Assembly: GCA_964249755.1 (NCBI GenBank)
Contig: CAXUDB010000001.1
Span: 496,001-560,000 of the forward strand
DNA: 64,000 nucleotides
Source of the DNA: Ilyomonas sp964249755
Lineage (GTDB): Bacteria > Bacteroidota > Bacteroidia > Chitinophagales > Chitinophagaceae
Direction: 5' to 3'
The position numbers and the translations under genes were made by a program. Shown piece after piece: positions 51,875 to 61,978 of this stretch (its first letter is position 1; each line of letters opens with the position of its first letter). The notes below the pieces were generated by a model. The model saw nothing but the letters and a program-made list of their open reading frames with translations. It was not told the DNA's origin and did no database searches.

Positions 51875-54325
51875 TCACTCCGACCGCAAACTCTTCACCG
51901 GGTTGGCTACCGCTGCTTTAATAGCCTGCGTGCTGATCGTAGCAATTGCAATCAGCAAAGCAGTGCAGCCCGCAATGCCAAACACCCACCACGCAATGTT
52001 GATGCGGTAAGCATAATCCTGTAACCATAAATTCATGATAAACCAACCGGCAGGAATGGCAAACAGAAAGGAAATGAGAATCAGTTTTAAAAAATCAAGC
52101 GATAGCAGAACCAAAATGTTTTGTACGGATGCACCCAGCACTTTGCGGATACCGATTTCTTTCGTTCGTTGTAACACGTTATAAGCCGACAAGCCAAGCA
52201 ATCCAAAACACGCAATAAGAATGGCCAGAAAAGCAAACACACCAAACACTTTCCCAAACAAAAGGTCAGCTTTGTATTGTTCGCCAAACGATTCATCCAG
52301 AAAGAAATAATCGAACGGGTCTTTTGGAAAATAGTTATTCCACAATGCCTTTAATGAGGTAATGGTTTGCCGGGTGTTTGCACCGCTTATTTTTAATGAG
52401 TAGTAACTTGATAAATTCGGTGTGGGTCTGAGCACCATCGGGTCAATCGTTTTTTGCAAACCCAACTGGTGAAAGTTTTCAGCCACACCCACAACATTAA
52501 ATGTATCTCCACCCGCCCCAATTATTACCTTCTGGTTAACAGCGTCCGGAGCGCTTTGAAACCCTAATAGCTTAACAGCGTTTTCATTCAGTATAACAGC
52601 GTTTTTATCTGTACCAAACTGTTCGGAAAAATTTCTTCCGCTTACCAGTTTGATTTTATAGGAAGGAATAAAATTGTAATCAATACCCAGATTATACAGA
52701 GTAACAGAAGTTGATTGTGCATCGCCAGCTCTTTTCCAACCGTTGGTCCAATAAATTTCATCTCCGGGAACACTGGTAGATGAGGTAATGCTTTTTATAC
52801 CCGGCTGCTGCAACACGGCAGCTTGGAAAGGCTGATAAATGTTCTGGTATAGCGAATCGGCTATTGTTTGCGGGCCTTTTACAACAAGTGTTTGGTTAAT
52901 ATCAGCACCAATACTTTGATTGCGCATATAGCTCACCTGCTGGTAAACAATGATGGTTCCTGCAATCAGCACAACAGAAGTTACAAACTGAACAACAATC
53001 AGGCTCTTGCGCAATAACAAACCACTGCCCGTATTTTTAAATGCGCCTTTTAAAACAACAATAGGTGTAAAGCCAGACAGTACAAAGGCAGGATACAAAC
53101 CCGATAGCAATGTTCCGCTGATAAAGAGTCCGAAGAACAGAAACCAATAGTTGGAAGTAAGCGTAATGCCTGTATAACTGCTTCTTTCAGTAAACGCATC
53201 AAACGGATGCAGCAATACAAAAAAAAGGAGTAAGGAAAATGCCAGCGAGATCAAATTGAGTAGCAGGCTTTCGGTTAAGAATTGTCTTATCAGGGTAGCA
53301 CGCAAAGCGCCTAATACTTTTCTTACACCTACTTCTTTGGCGCGTTCAACCGAGCGGGCAGTGGCAAGATTGATGTAGTTGATCCACGCAATGCAAATAA
53401 TAAATATGGCAATCAAAAATAGAAACGATACTGCCTGTCCATTGCCGTTTACTTCCGCTTCCTGGTTGGCATTTGAATACAGATGAATATCGCTCAGCGG
53501 AACCAGGTGAAATTCGGTGTGATAATTATTGGCTTTTGCCCAATCCTTGTTAGGCATATGCTTATCAGCGAAAGCGGGCATTTTCGCTTCAAGCTGCTGG
53601 TAATTGATACCAGGTTTTAATTGGATGTAAACATAGAAATCGTACCAGCCCCATTGCGTTTCACTTGCGTTTGAAGAGTCTCCCTGCAAACGCATTTCCT
53701 TACCAAGCGTAGCATAAGAAACCAGGTAGTTCATAATAAGATGCGAGTTGGAAGGAAAATCTTTATACACGCCGGTTACTTCAAAAGGCTGCACATGCTC
53801 ACCACTCCGGTTTACTAATACTTTGCCCAACGCATCTTCATTGCCAAAATATTTCTTTGCAGTTGACTCAGATAAAATGATTTTATCCGGTGCATCCAAA
53901 GCCGTATGCGGATTGCCTTTAATGAAGTGCAACCCGAACATATCCACGGTTGAAGGATCGGCATAATAACCTTTGTTCTCTGTAAACTTTTTGTTTAGTT
54001 GTTCATTAGAAAGCAACAGGTTATCATCAATCAGCCTGCAAAAATCCTGCACCTCGGGGAAATCTTTTTTCATAGCCGGGCCGATGGGTGGATAGGACGT
54101 GGCAGACTTATAAGCCAGCACACCTTTCTGATAACTATCAAGTCTTACGCGCACTATCTGTTTTGCATCCGGCTCAAACTTATCGTAGCTTTTTTCATAG
54201 GATACATAATGAAAAATGAGCAGGCAGCAACTCATGCCAATAGTAAGCCCCGCAATGTTGAGTGCCGAATACCCTTTTCTTTTAAAGATATTTCTGAACG
54301 CAATGCTTATATAATTTTTAAACAT
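51875..54325 (-). CDS. large FtsX/MacB-type ABC permease (816 aa)
   Basis: 816 residues from MFKNYISIAFRNIFKRKGYS, with the same doubled MacB_PCD/FtsX layout as the permease at 43577 and C-terminus NPVKSLRSE. The frame stays open 57 codons upstream, but that part is the end of the next permease gene read in another frame. It is the 3'-most of five permeases in tandem, 56 bp after the previous stop. No ATPase nearby. Confidence 0.92.
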   Translation of the reverse strand: MFKNYISIAFRNIFKRKGYSALNIAGLTIGMSCCLLIFHYVSYEKSYDKFEPDAKQIVRVRLDSYQKGVLAYKSATSYPPIGPAMKKDFPEVQDFCRLIDDNLLLSNEQLNKKFTENKGYYADPSTVDMFGLHFIKGNPHTALDAPDKIILSESTAKKYFGNEDALGKVLVNRSGEHVQPFEVTGVYKDFPSNSHLIMNYLVSYATLGKEMRLQGDSSNASETQWGWYDFYVYIQLKPGINYQQLEAKMPAFADKHMPNKDWAKANNYHTEFHLVPLSDIHLYSNANQEAEVNGNGQAVSFLFLIAIFIICIAWINYINLATARSVERAKEVGVRKVLGALRATLIRQFLTESLLLNLISLAFSLLLFFVLLHPFDAFTERSSYTGITLTSNYWFLFFGLFISGTLLSGLYPAFVLSGFTPIVVLKGAFKNTGSGLLLRKSLIVVQFVTSVVLIAGTIIVYQQVSYMRNQSIGADINQTLVVKGPQTIADSLYQNIYQPFQAAVLQQPGIKSITSSTSVPGDEIYWTNGWKRAGDAQSTSVTLYNLGIDYNFIPSYKIKLVSGRNFSEQFGTDKNAVILNENAVKLLGFQSAPDAVNQKVIIGAGGDTFNVVGVAENFHQLGLQKTIDPMVLRPTPNLSSYYSLKISGANTRQTITSLKALWNNYFPKDPFDYFFLDESFGEQYKADLLFGKVFGVFAFLAILIACFGLLGLSAYNVLQRTKEIGIRKVLGASVQNILVLLSLDFLKLILISFLFAIPAGWFIMNLWLQDYAYRINIAWWVFGIAGCTALLIAIATISTQAIKAAVANPVKSLRSE

Positions 54326-54381
54326 AGCAACTGATTTATGATGGTTCTGATGTAAACACTTACCATTGAAAATTCTCCACT

Positions 54382-56805
54382 TCATTCCGTACGCAGGCTC
54401 TTCACGGGATTCGCCAGCGCCGCTTTGATTGCCTGGAAAGAGATCGTAACCAATGCAATCACCAGCGCAATGAACGCAGACAAAACAAATATCCACGGCG
54501 ATAGATCAGTGCGATAGGCAAAGTCCTGCAGCCAGTTGTGCATAGCATACCACGCAACCGGGAATGCAATGAGCGAAGCAATGATAACAAGCCATAAAAA
54601 CTCTTTTGACAACAACTGCACAATGCTGCCCACACTCGCACCCAAAACCTTGCGGATGCCGATCTCTTTCACGCGCTGCGTAATGGTGAAGGCAGATAAA
54701 CCAAATAAGCCAAGACAAGCGATAAAAATAGCAATGCCCGAAAAGATAGTGAAGATGGTTTGCTGCTGGCTTTCCGCTTTGTATAAGTCCGCAAAGCGGT
54801 CATCTAAGAATGTATAATCAAAAGGTGTTTCCGGCAGGTAAGTTTTCCATGTTTTTTCGATGTGCGCTACAGCAGACTGTATATTGCCTGATACCTTAAT
54901 GGAAATTCTGTTATACCCATTTGGCGCTGTGGAATTGAATAATACCAATGGTATAATGCGCTGATGCAGAGATTCAAAATTAAAATCGTTGATAACACCA
55001 ACAATCTGTCCTGTCCTGCCTCCATACATGAATGGTTTACCAATCGCGTCATTATCTGAATGCAGACCTAATGCTTTCACAGCAGTTTCATTAATAATAA
55101 AAGAAGATGTATCCATACCATTCATTGCCGAAAAATTTCTTCCCGCAACAACTGTTATTTTATAAGCCGGTATAAAACTCTCGTCAGCCCGCACGTATTT
55201 TATGTCAGCTTTGGTAGGTGCCATCGAATTTCCATTGCTGATTTGAGAGCCGTCGCTGTCTAACAGACGACCGGACGGAATGCGGCTTGACCTGGCTACC
55301 GATTGTATGTTGCTATTGGAAAGCAAAGCCGTTTTAAAAGATTGAAAAGAAGTATTCAAACCGTCATTATCACCAAACGTAACAATCTGGTCTTTGGTAA
55401 AACCCAGCGATTTGTTTTGCATATACTGCAACTGGCGCACAACGACGGCTGTGCTAACAATCAAAATGATGGAAATAGAGAACTGCGCAACAACCAGCAC
55501 TTTTCGGAATGACAGGTTGTTATTACCCACTTTAAAAACGCCCTTCAATACTTTAACCGGCTGAAAAGAAGAAAGAAAAACAGCCGGGTAAATGCCAGAT
55601 AAAATACCTACTACAAAAGGCACTGCCAACAGGGGAAGAACAACAGAAGGGGTTAATAAATTGCTTAGACCAAATGACTGACCTGACATGGTATTTAACC
55701 ACGGAAGTGCAAGCCAGGTAATGAAAAAAGAAGCAACCGTAGCTACGCTACAAATCAATACCGATTCGCTCAGGAACTGCGCAATCAGTTCCGGTCTGCG
55801 GGCACCAACCACTTTGCGAACACCGATTTCGCGTGCGCGTAATGCCGAGCGTGCGGTAGAAAGGTTCATGTAATTGATGCAGGCAATGAGTAAAATAAAC
55901 AACGCAATGGCGGAAAAAATATACACGCGTTTGATGTCGCCATTCTCTTCAATCTCAGAATCTTTATGCGAATACAAATGAATGTCAGTCAGCTTTCGCA
56001 ACGATAAAGAGGTCCACGCAGATGGCTGAAACTTATCGCCTTCGTGCGGGACATGACGATTTAAAAAAGAAGGGAACTGAGCTTCCAGTTTTTGTGCGTT
56101 GTAGTTGGGTGGCAGCAACAAGTAATCGTAGAAAGCATTGTTGCCCCAGTTAGTTCTTAACTTCTGTTCACCGTATATAGCCGAGTCTTTTAATGTAGCA
56201 AATGAAAGCATCACATCAGGATGCAGGTGCGCATTGGAAGGAAGCGATTTGTAAACACCGGTAACTTTACAGGCAATCTGCTGATCGAGATTGACTATCT
56301 TGTCTATCGGGTCTTCATTGCCAAAATATTTCTTTGCTGTTTCTTCCGATAGCATTACAGAATAAGGTTCGCGGAGAGCCGCACCAGCATTGCCTTTTCG
56401 AATGTTCACATCGAATACATCGAAAAAATGATCGTCAATAAAATAAACATTCGTTTCATTGAATATTTTGTCTTTGTAATGAAAAGCCGTTGTACCTGCA
56501 GGCAACACACTGGTGATCGTTTTGATGTCTTTGAAATCATTTTGCAACATGGGGCTGATGGGCGGCGCTACAGCGCCAAGTTCCAACGACAAGGCACCTG
56601 TTTCTGCATTCCTGAAGGTTCGCTCCACGCGGTAGATATTCTCTGCGTTCCGGTTATATTGATCATAGCTCAGCTCATTGGCAATGTAAAGACTGATGAG
56701 CAGGCAGCAGGTAATGCCAACTGTTAATCCAAACAGGTTGATAAACGAAATGAATTTATACCTGCGCATATTGCGAAACGCGATGAGGAAATAACTCTTT
56801 ATCAT
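54382..56805 (-). CDS. large FtsX/MacB-type ABC permease (807 aa)
   Basis: 807 residues starting MIKSYFLIAFRNMRRYKFIS. Membrane segments near 20-40, 290-430 and 680-800, with FSAFTITQRVKEIGIRKVLGASVGSI and the end NPVKSLRTE, which are near-invariant in this cluster. In tandem with, and divergent in sequence from, its neighbours, so the duplications are old. Confidence 0.92.
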   Translation of the reverse strand: MIKSYFLIAFRNMRRYKFISFINLFGLTVGITCCLLISLYIANELSYDQYNRNAENIYRVERTFRNAETGALSLELGAVAPPISPMLQNDFKDIKTITSVLPAGTTAFHYKDKIFNETNVYFIDDHFFDVFDVNIRKGNAGAALREPYSVMLSEETAKKYFGNEDPIDKIVNLDQQIACKVTGVYKSLPSNAHLHPDVMLSFATLKDSAIYGEQKLRTNWGNNAFYDYLLLPPNYNAQKLEAQFPSFLNRHVPHEGDKFQPSAWTSLSLRKLTDIHLYSHKDSEIEENGDIKRVYIFSAIALFILLIACINYMNLSTARSALRAREIGVRKVVGARRPELIAQFLSESVLICSVATVASFFITWLALPWLNTMSGQSFGLSNLLTPSVVLPLLAVPFVVGILSGIYPAVFLSSFQPVKVLKGVFKVGNNNLSFRKVLVVAQFSISIILIVSTAVVVRQLQYMQNKSLGFTKDQIVTFGDNDGLNTSFQSFKTALLSNSNIQSVARSSRIPSGRLLDSDGSQISNGNSMAPTKADIKYVRADESFIPAYKITVVAGRNFSAMNGMDTSSFIINETAVKALGLHSDNDAIGKPFMYGGRTGQIVGVINDFNFESLHQRIIPLVLFNSTAPNGYNRISIKVSGNIQSAVAHIEKTWKTYLPETPFDYTFLDDRFADLYKAESQQQTIFTIFSGIAIFIACLGLFGLSAFTITQRVKEIGIRKVLGASVGSIVQLLSKEFLWLVIIASLIAFPVAWYAMHNWLQDFAYRTDLSPWIFVLSAFIALVIALVTISFQAIKAALANPVKSLRTE

Positions 56806-56893
56806 AAAACTATTTTATAATTATAATTAGTGCTCTATCTATGCTCCAAAACAATGATTAGGCTTCCAAATTTCCCTTCAGGGTATAGAGATC

Positions 56894-59383
56894 TTATTCC
56901 GTCCGCAAACTCTTCACAGGGTTTGCGGTTGCTGCTTTGATAGTTTGAATGCTGAGCGTAAGCAATGCCATTAGCAACATAAATGCACCGGCTGATAAAA
57001 ACAGCCACAGGCTTATTTCGGTACGGTAGGCATAATTCTGCAGCCACTTATACATTGCCCACCAAGCTAAAGGAACAGCCAATAAAAAAGCTAAACCAAC
57101 CAGTTTGATGAAATCGGTTGACAGTACAGACACAATACTTGCTACGGAAGCGCCGAGTATTTTGCGGATACCAATCTCCTTGGTACGCGTGTGAATGGTA
57201 AACATGACAAGACCCAGCAAACCCAGGCAACTGATGAAAATGGCAAGCCCGGTTGCCCATGATAATAAGCTGGCTGTGTGCTGCTCATTTTGATATAAGG
57301 CTGCAATGTCTTCATCAAAAAACTTGTAATTGAAATCCGCATCAGGATAAAACTGATGATAAACCTTTTGAATTCGCCGGATAGCCTGCTGCCAGGTATG
57401 TGTCTCTGCACCATTGGGTTTTAGCCTAACATGAAAAATATTTCCGCTTTCTCCTTTAAACACCATCGGCATGATACCAAAACGCATTGAGGATTGATGA
57501 AAATCCTGCATAACACCTACAATGGGCAGGCTTTCTTTATTGTTCAGCAGATAATTGCCTAGCGCATCTTCCGGCTTTTTAAAATCCAGCAGTTTGGCGT
57601 ATGTTTCGTTAATGACAAGCTCCTGCAGGCTGTCCGTAGGTTTTATATTTCTGCCCGCCAGCAATTTGATACCATATACAGCCAGGTAATTACTGTCACC
57701 CAATCTCATATCTACAGGGCTGTTGATGTCAGGCTTTGCGGGATAAGAAATGTTGCCAAACATAGCCCCGTTTGAGGCAGGTGGCAGGTAGCCAAGACTC
57801 GCTTTTTCTACTTGCGGGATAGTATTGATAGCAGCTAATAACTGTTCTCGGTGACCAGGCACACTATCATAGAACGCATCGAAAGTAATAATGCCCTCTT
57901 TTTGGAAACCCAGGTCTGTTTGCAATGAATAGTTAATCTGCTGGCTTACGACTAAGGTTGCAATCACAAAGAACTGTGCAATTATAAACTGTGACACAGT
58001 TAACGATTTTCGTACCCATGCATGCCGGGTTTCACCGCTGCTTGTAAATATCTGGTTCTTCAAAACCAGTACAGGTTGATAGCTCGATAAAATAAGCGCC
58101 GGGTAAAACCCGGATATAAAACTAACCGTCAATGTAAGCAAAATCAGGAACAAAACGATTGACGGCTGCGCAAGTAAATCGAAGCTTATACCGGGTGGGA
58201 TGAAATCTGAAAAGATATGCAGGATAAAAGGTGTTAACAAAACAGATAAAAGAGTAGCCATTACTGTTATAAAGAATGTCTCACCAAGAAATTGAATAAC
58301 CAGTTGTTTTCTCGAACTGCCCATTGTTTTGCGGATGCCGATTTCCTTCGCTCTTCCTGCCGCATTTGCCGTTGTAAGATTGATGAAGTTAATGCAGCCC
58401 AGAAATAACAGAAAGCCCGCCACGGCAAGCAGGCTATACAAGACCGGCTTGCTGGCAATACGCTTGCCTGGCATCATATAGCTGGCATCAAAATGCTCAT
58501 CTTTTAAAGGTAATAAATGAAGGCTTTGCGAATAAGCAGCGTCTCTTTCAGTTTTAGCATAATACTTCGTCAGGATGCCGTTTAGTTGCGTTTCAATTTG
58601 TGACGGAAGTGTGCCCTTTGAGAGCTTTATGTATAGTTGTGAAGAGATAGAACCCTGTGTCCATTGATCCATTCCAAATTCTTTCTGTAAACGCGTTTGC
58701 ATGATGGTCGCATACGATATAAACTCGCTCGCCGTAAACGTGGAAGGTTCATCCAGATCTTTAACAATGCCCGATACGGTTACCGTCGCTGTGCCGCTGT
58801 AAAGAGCCGACAGGCTTCCATCCCAATCATAAGTGTAAGTCAGTTGCCTGCCAATAATATCCGGTAGAGAAAGAGACGGAAAATACTGGTGTGCCTGGCT
58901 TTCGCTCAACACCACCGCAAACGGGCTTTTCAACGCCACAGCCGGCGAACCAGCAAGCCACTGGTGAGGCACCAGAGAAAAATACTGCGCATTGGTAAAT
59001 ACTACATCCGGCTGATGTTTGAAGATAATCGGCTTTACTGCATTGGCTCTGTCCACGCTCACTTTCGCTTTGCCCTCCGATAGAAACTGAACTATCGGAA
59101 CCGTCAGTTCCACGCCAGTGACTTCGCTTTGCACTGCATTCGCGAGGGGCGACTGAACAGTAGCGTTATGCCCATCTACACCATTAAACTTCATGTTCAG
59201 CACCACATGATAAATCCTGTCGCCATCCGGCTCAAATGTATCATAGCCTAGCTCATGATGAACAATCAGAAAGATAACCAGCGCAGCGCTGATGCCAATA
59301 GACAAACCAAGAACATTAATCAGGGAAAACACTTTGTGGCGCCGGAAATTTCTGATGGCAGTGATAATATAATTCTTCAGCAT
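56894..59383 (-). CDS. large FtsX/MacB-type ABC permease (829 aa)
   Basis: 829 residues starting MLKNYIITAIRNFRRHKVFS. Same fold and motifs (TRTKEIGIRKILGASVASIV; end NPVKSLRTE). The second periplasmic domain is longer than in its neighbours, which accounts for the extra length. The 88-bp gap before the next gene is A+T-rich with a degenerate repeat phrase. Confidence 0.92.
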   Translation of the reverse strand: MLKNYIITAIRNFRRHKVFSLINVLGLSIGISAALVIFLIVHHELGYDTFEPDGDRIYHVVLNMKFNGVDGHNATVQSPLANAVQSEVTGVELTVPIVQFLSEGKAKVSVDRANAVKPIIFKHQPDVVFTNAQYFSLVPHQWLAGSPAVALKSPFAVVLSESQAHQYFPSLSLPDIIGRQLTYTYDWDGSLSALYSGTATVTVSGIVKDLDEPSTFTASEFISYATIMQTRLQKEFGMDQWTQGSISSQLYIKLSKGTLPSQIETQLNGILTKYYAKTERDAAYSQSLHLLPLKDEHFDASYMMPGKRIASKPVLYSLLAVAGFLLFLGCINFINLTTANAAGRAKEIGIRKTMGSSRKQLVIQFLGETFFITVMATLLSVLLTPFILHIFSDFIPPGISFDLLAQPSIVLFLILLTLTVSFISGFYPALILSSYQPVLVLKNQIFTSSGETRHAWVRKSLTVSQFIIAQFFVIATLVVSQQINYSLQTDLGFQKEGIITFDAFYDSVPGHREQLLAAINTIPQVEKASLGYLPPASNGAMFGNISYPAKPDINSPVDMRLGDSNYLAVYGIKLLAGRNIKPTDSLQELVINETYAKLLDFKKPEDALGNYLLNNKESLPIVGVMQDFHQSSMRFGIMPMVFKGESGNIFHVRLKPNGAETHTWQQAIRRIQKVYHQFYPDADFNYKFFDEDIAALYQNEQHTASLLSWATGLAIFISCLGLLGLVMFTIHTRTKEIGIRKILGASVASIVSVLSTDFIKLVGLAFLLAVPLAWWAMYKWLQNYAYRTEISLWLFLSAGAFMLLMALLTLSIQTIKAATANPVKSLRTE

Positions 59384-59446
59384 ACAATGGTTTTATGGTA
59401 TCGCTTATCTTACTCTTATGTGCCGTTCATTTCACTATCTCGCCTC

Positions 59447-61831
59447 TCACTCTGTCCGCAAACTTTTCACCGGGTTAGCAATCGCTGCCTTAAAAGCTTG
59501 AAAACTGATGGTAGCGAATGCAATACAAACAGCCATGCCGCCCGCTATCGCAAACATCCACCAGCTAATGGTGATGCGGTAGGCAAAATCCTGCAGCCAT
59601 TGGTTCATCACCAGCCACGAAACAGGTATCGCAATCAACATGGCAATCACAACAACTTTCAGTAAACCTGCGGTAAGTAAAGAGACTACGCTGCTGACGC
59701 TTGCGCCGAGCACTTTGCGAATGCCAACTTCTTTCACCCGCTGATTTACCGTAAACGTAACAAGCCCAAATAAGCCTAAGCAGGCAATGCAAATAGTGAG
59801 AATGGTAAAGGAGAGTAATACCTGTCCCTGCTTTTCTTCATCGTGGTATTGGGCAATAAAATTTTTATCCAGAAAATGATAATCGAAAGGCGAGGCAGCA
59901 TCAAATTTTTTAAAAGTGTTTTCGATAAAAAGCAGCGCCTGCGATGCATTGCGCGCAGACACACGGACGTACATATTATCCTTGTCTTTTGCCTGGTGCG
60001 GCAACTGCATAATCATCGGCTCTATCTTGTATTGCAAGGAATAAATATGGTAATCGTGTATTACGCCGATGATGGTTAAATAGTCAATCTTGCCGCTTGC
60101 ATCGGCGCCTCGGGAAATCTTTTTACCGACACCTGTATGCCAGCCTTGCTTTTTGAGGAAAGCTTCGTTTACAATAGCAGTGTTGCTATCAGACACAATA
60201 GCCTTTGAAAAGTTTCGTCCTTCCAGCATCCGTATCTGCATGGCAGGAATAAAGTCTTCATCTATCGTTAAACCATATGCCAGGTTGCTATGTGTGTCCA
60301 TCACACCGTTCTTCTCCACGCTGTAATCCATCATGCCGATATCGTTGTTTCCAATGGGATTTCCTGCCGTGGCTACAGCTTTTACCAGCGGGCTTTGCAG
60401 CAATGCCGTCCGCAGGGCAGGCACTTGGTTTCTTACCTCTCTATTATCAATGTGGAAAGTGAGCATCCCGGTTTTATCAAACCCTAAATCCTTGTTGCTT
60501 ACATAATTGATCTGCAGGTAAATGATGAGCGATGCAGTAATCATAACCACCGTTATCGCGAATTGAAAAGCCACCAGCGACTTCCTGAAAACCTCTTGTC
60601 CTTTTACATCGCCCAACTGGTTTTTTAAAGCCGGAATGGTTTTGAAACGGGATAGAAAAAAAGCTGGGTATAAACCACCCAGCAAAGCGGTTATAAATGA
60701 AACGCCAAGCAACGCAACCACACTGTTGCCCACACCAAAGTGCCAGACCGATAAGCTCTTGCCCGTAAGCGAATTGAAAAGAGGCATAGCAAGACTTGCC
60801 AGCAGCACGCTGATAAAAGCAGCAGCAAGAATAGTAGTGACAGATTCTGTTAGAAAGAGATGAACCAGGTTGCTGCGGCTTGAGCCGATTATTTTCCGCA
60901 CTGCCACTTCGCGCAGCCGAACCGAAGCACGCGCCGTAGTAATGTTGATGTAATTAATAAATGCCACCAGCAAAATCAGGAAGCCAACAAGGGATAAGAT
61001 GTAGATGTATTTCACATCACGATTTTCGCCCAGCTCGTAACCTAAATGCGAATGCAGGTGAATAGAAAGCAAGGGTTGCAGTTCAATTTTATAATGAATA
61101 TCGCCTGCCTGCTGCGTAAAATATTTATTAATGAACGCTGGCATCTTGGCTTGCACCCGGCTCCAGTCTGCATTCTTTTTGAGCAGTATGTAAGTGTAAA
61201 TGCTTAGGCTTCCCCAATCATCTTCGTAGTTCTCCGGCATACTGCGAAGCGCGTTGAAAGTAAAATGAGAGTTTTGTGGCACGTCTTCTATCACGCCGGT
61301 TACCAGGCTAGGATTGTCGTCTATATAAACCGTTTTGTTCATTGCATCATCCGGATTCCTGAACAGCTTGGCTGCGAGCGAGCGGGTAAGCACAATGGTG
61401 TTGGGTTTGCTTAGCGCATTCACGCCACCTCCGAGAAAATGATAAGTGAACAGGCTGAAGAAAGAAGCATCGGTTGTGAGGATGGTATTCTCTTTAATTC
61501 GCTTGTCCCCATACCGTACAATACCGCCGCCTTCGGGGTCAATACGCACTGTTTTTTCCACTTCCGGAAAATCTTTTTGAAGCACTTCTGCCATGCGGCC
61601 CGATGTTCCCGTAACATCAAACTTTTCTTCGGCCCATTGTCCATGCGAAGCCAGGCGGTAAATCCTGTCGCGGTTGGCATGATAAGTATCATAGCTAAGC
61701 TCTTCAGCTACGAAAATGATGATGAGCCATACGGCTGTTAAGCTCAGCGCCAACCCTGCGATGTTAATAAACGAAAACACTTTTTGCCGCATCAGGTTGC
61801 GCCAGGCTGTTTTAAAATAGTTGATTAGCAT
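59447..61831 (-). CDS. large FtsX/MacB-type ABC permease (794 aa)
   Basis: 794 residues starting MLINYFKTAWRNLMRQKVFS. Contains RVKEVGIRKVLGASVSSVVS and ends NPVKSLRTE. The gap upstream of the start (61832-61978) holds two copies of the CCCTTTAAGGGG-type repeat phrase but no sigma-54 site that I can see. Confidence 0.92.
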   Translation of the reverse strand: MLINYFKTAWRNLMRQKVFSFINIAGLALSLTAVWLIIIFVAEELSYDTYHANRDRIYRLASHGQWAEEKFDVTGTSGRMAEVLQKDFPEVEKTVRIDPEGGGIVRYGDKRIKENTILTTDASFFSLFTYHFLGGGVNALSKPNTIVLTRSLAAKLFRNPDDAMNKTVYIDDNPSLVTGVIEDVPQNSHFTFNALRSMPENYEDDWGSLSIYTYILLKKNADWSRVQAKMPAFINKYFTQQAGDIHYKIELQPLLSIHLHSHLGYELGENRDVKYIYILSLVGFLILLVAFINYINITTARASVRLREVAVRKIIGSSRSNLVHLFLTESVTTILAAAFISVLLASLAMPLFNSLTGKSLSVWHFGVGNSVVALLGVSFITALLGGLYPAFFLSRFKTIPALKNQLGDVKGQEVFRKSLVAFQFAITVVMITASLIIYLQINYVSNKDLGFDKTGMLTFHIDNREVRNQVPALRTALLQSPLVKAVATAGNPIGNNDIGMMDYSVEKNGVMDTHSNLAYGLTIDEDFIPAMQIRMLEGRNFSKAIVSDSNTAIVNEAFLKKQGWHTGVGKKISRGADASGKIDYLTIIGVIHDYHIYSLQYKIEPMIMQLPHQAKDKDNMYVRVSARNASQALLFIENTFKKFDAASPFDYHFLDKNFIAQYHDEEKQGQVLLSFTILTICIACLGLFGLVTFTVNQRVKEVGIRKVLGASVSSVVSLLTAGLLKVVVIAMLIAIPVSWLVMNQWLQDFAYRITISWWMFAIAGGMAVCIAFATISFQAFKAAIANPVKSLRTE

Positions 61832-61978
61832 AGCAGATATTTTTATGCCCCTAACCCCTAAAGGAAATACAGAGCCGATTCATTATTGGTAATATTTTTT
61901 CATTTCAAATTACAATCAAATCCACCTTCACTTATGCTGCTCTAAACTTCCCTTTAAAGGTTAGCGGCATCTTTTTCT

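Noticed and set aside
54326..54496. A 57-residue extension of the permease at 51875
   Set aside because: It reads through the end of the next permease gene in another frame and lacks the family start MFKNY.
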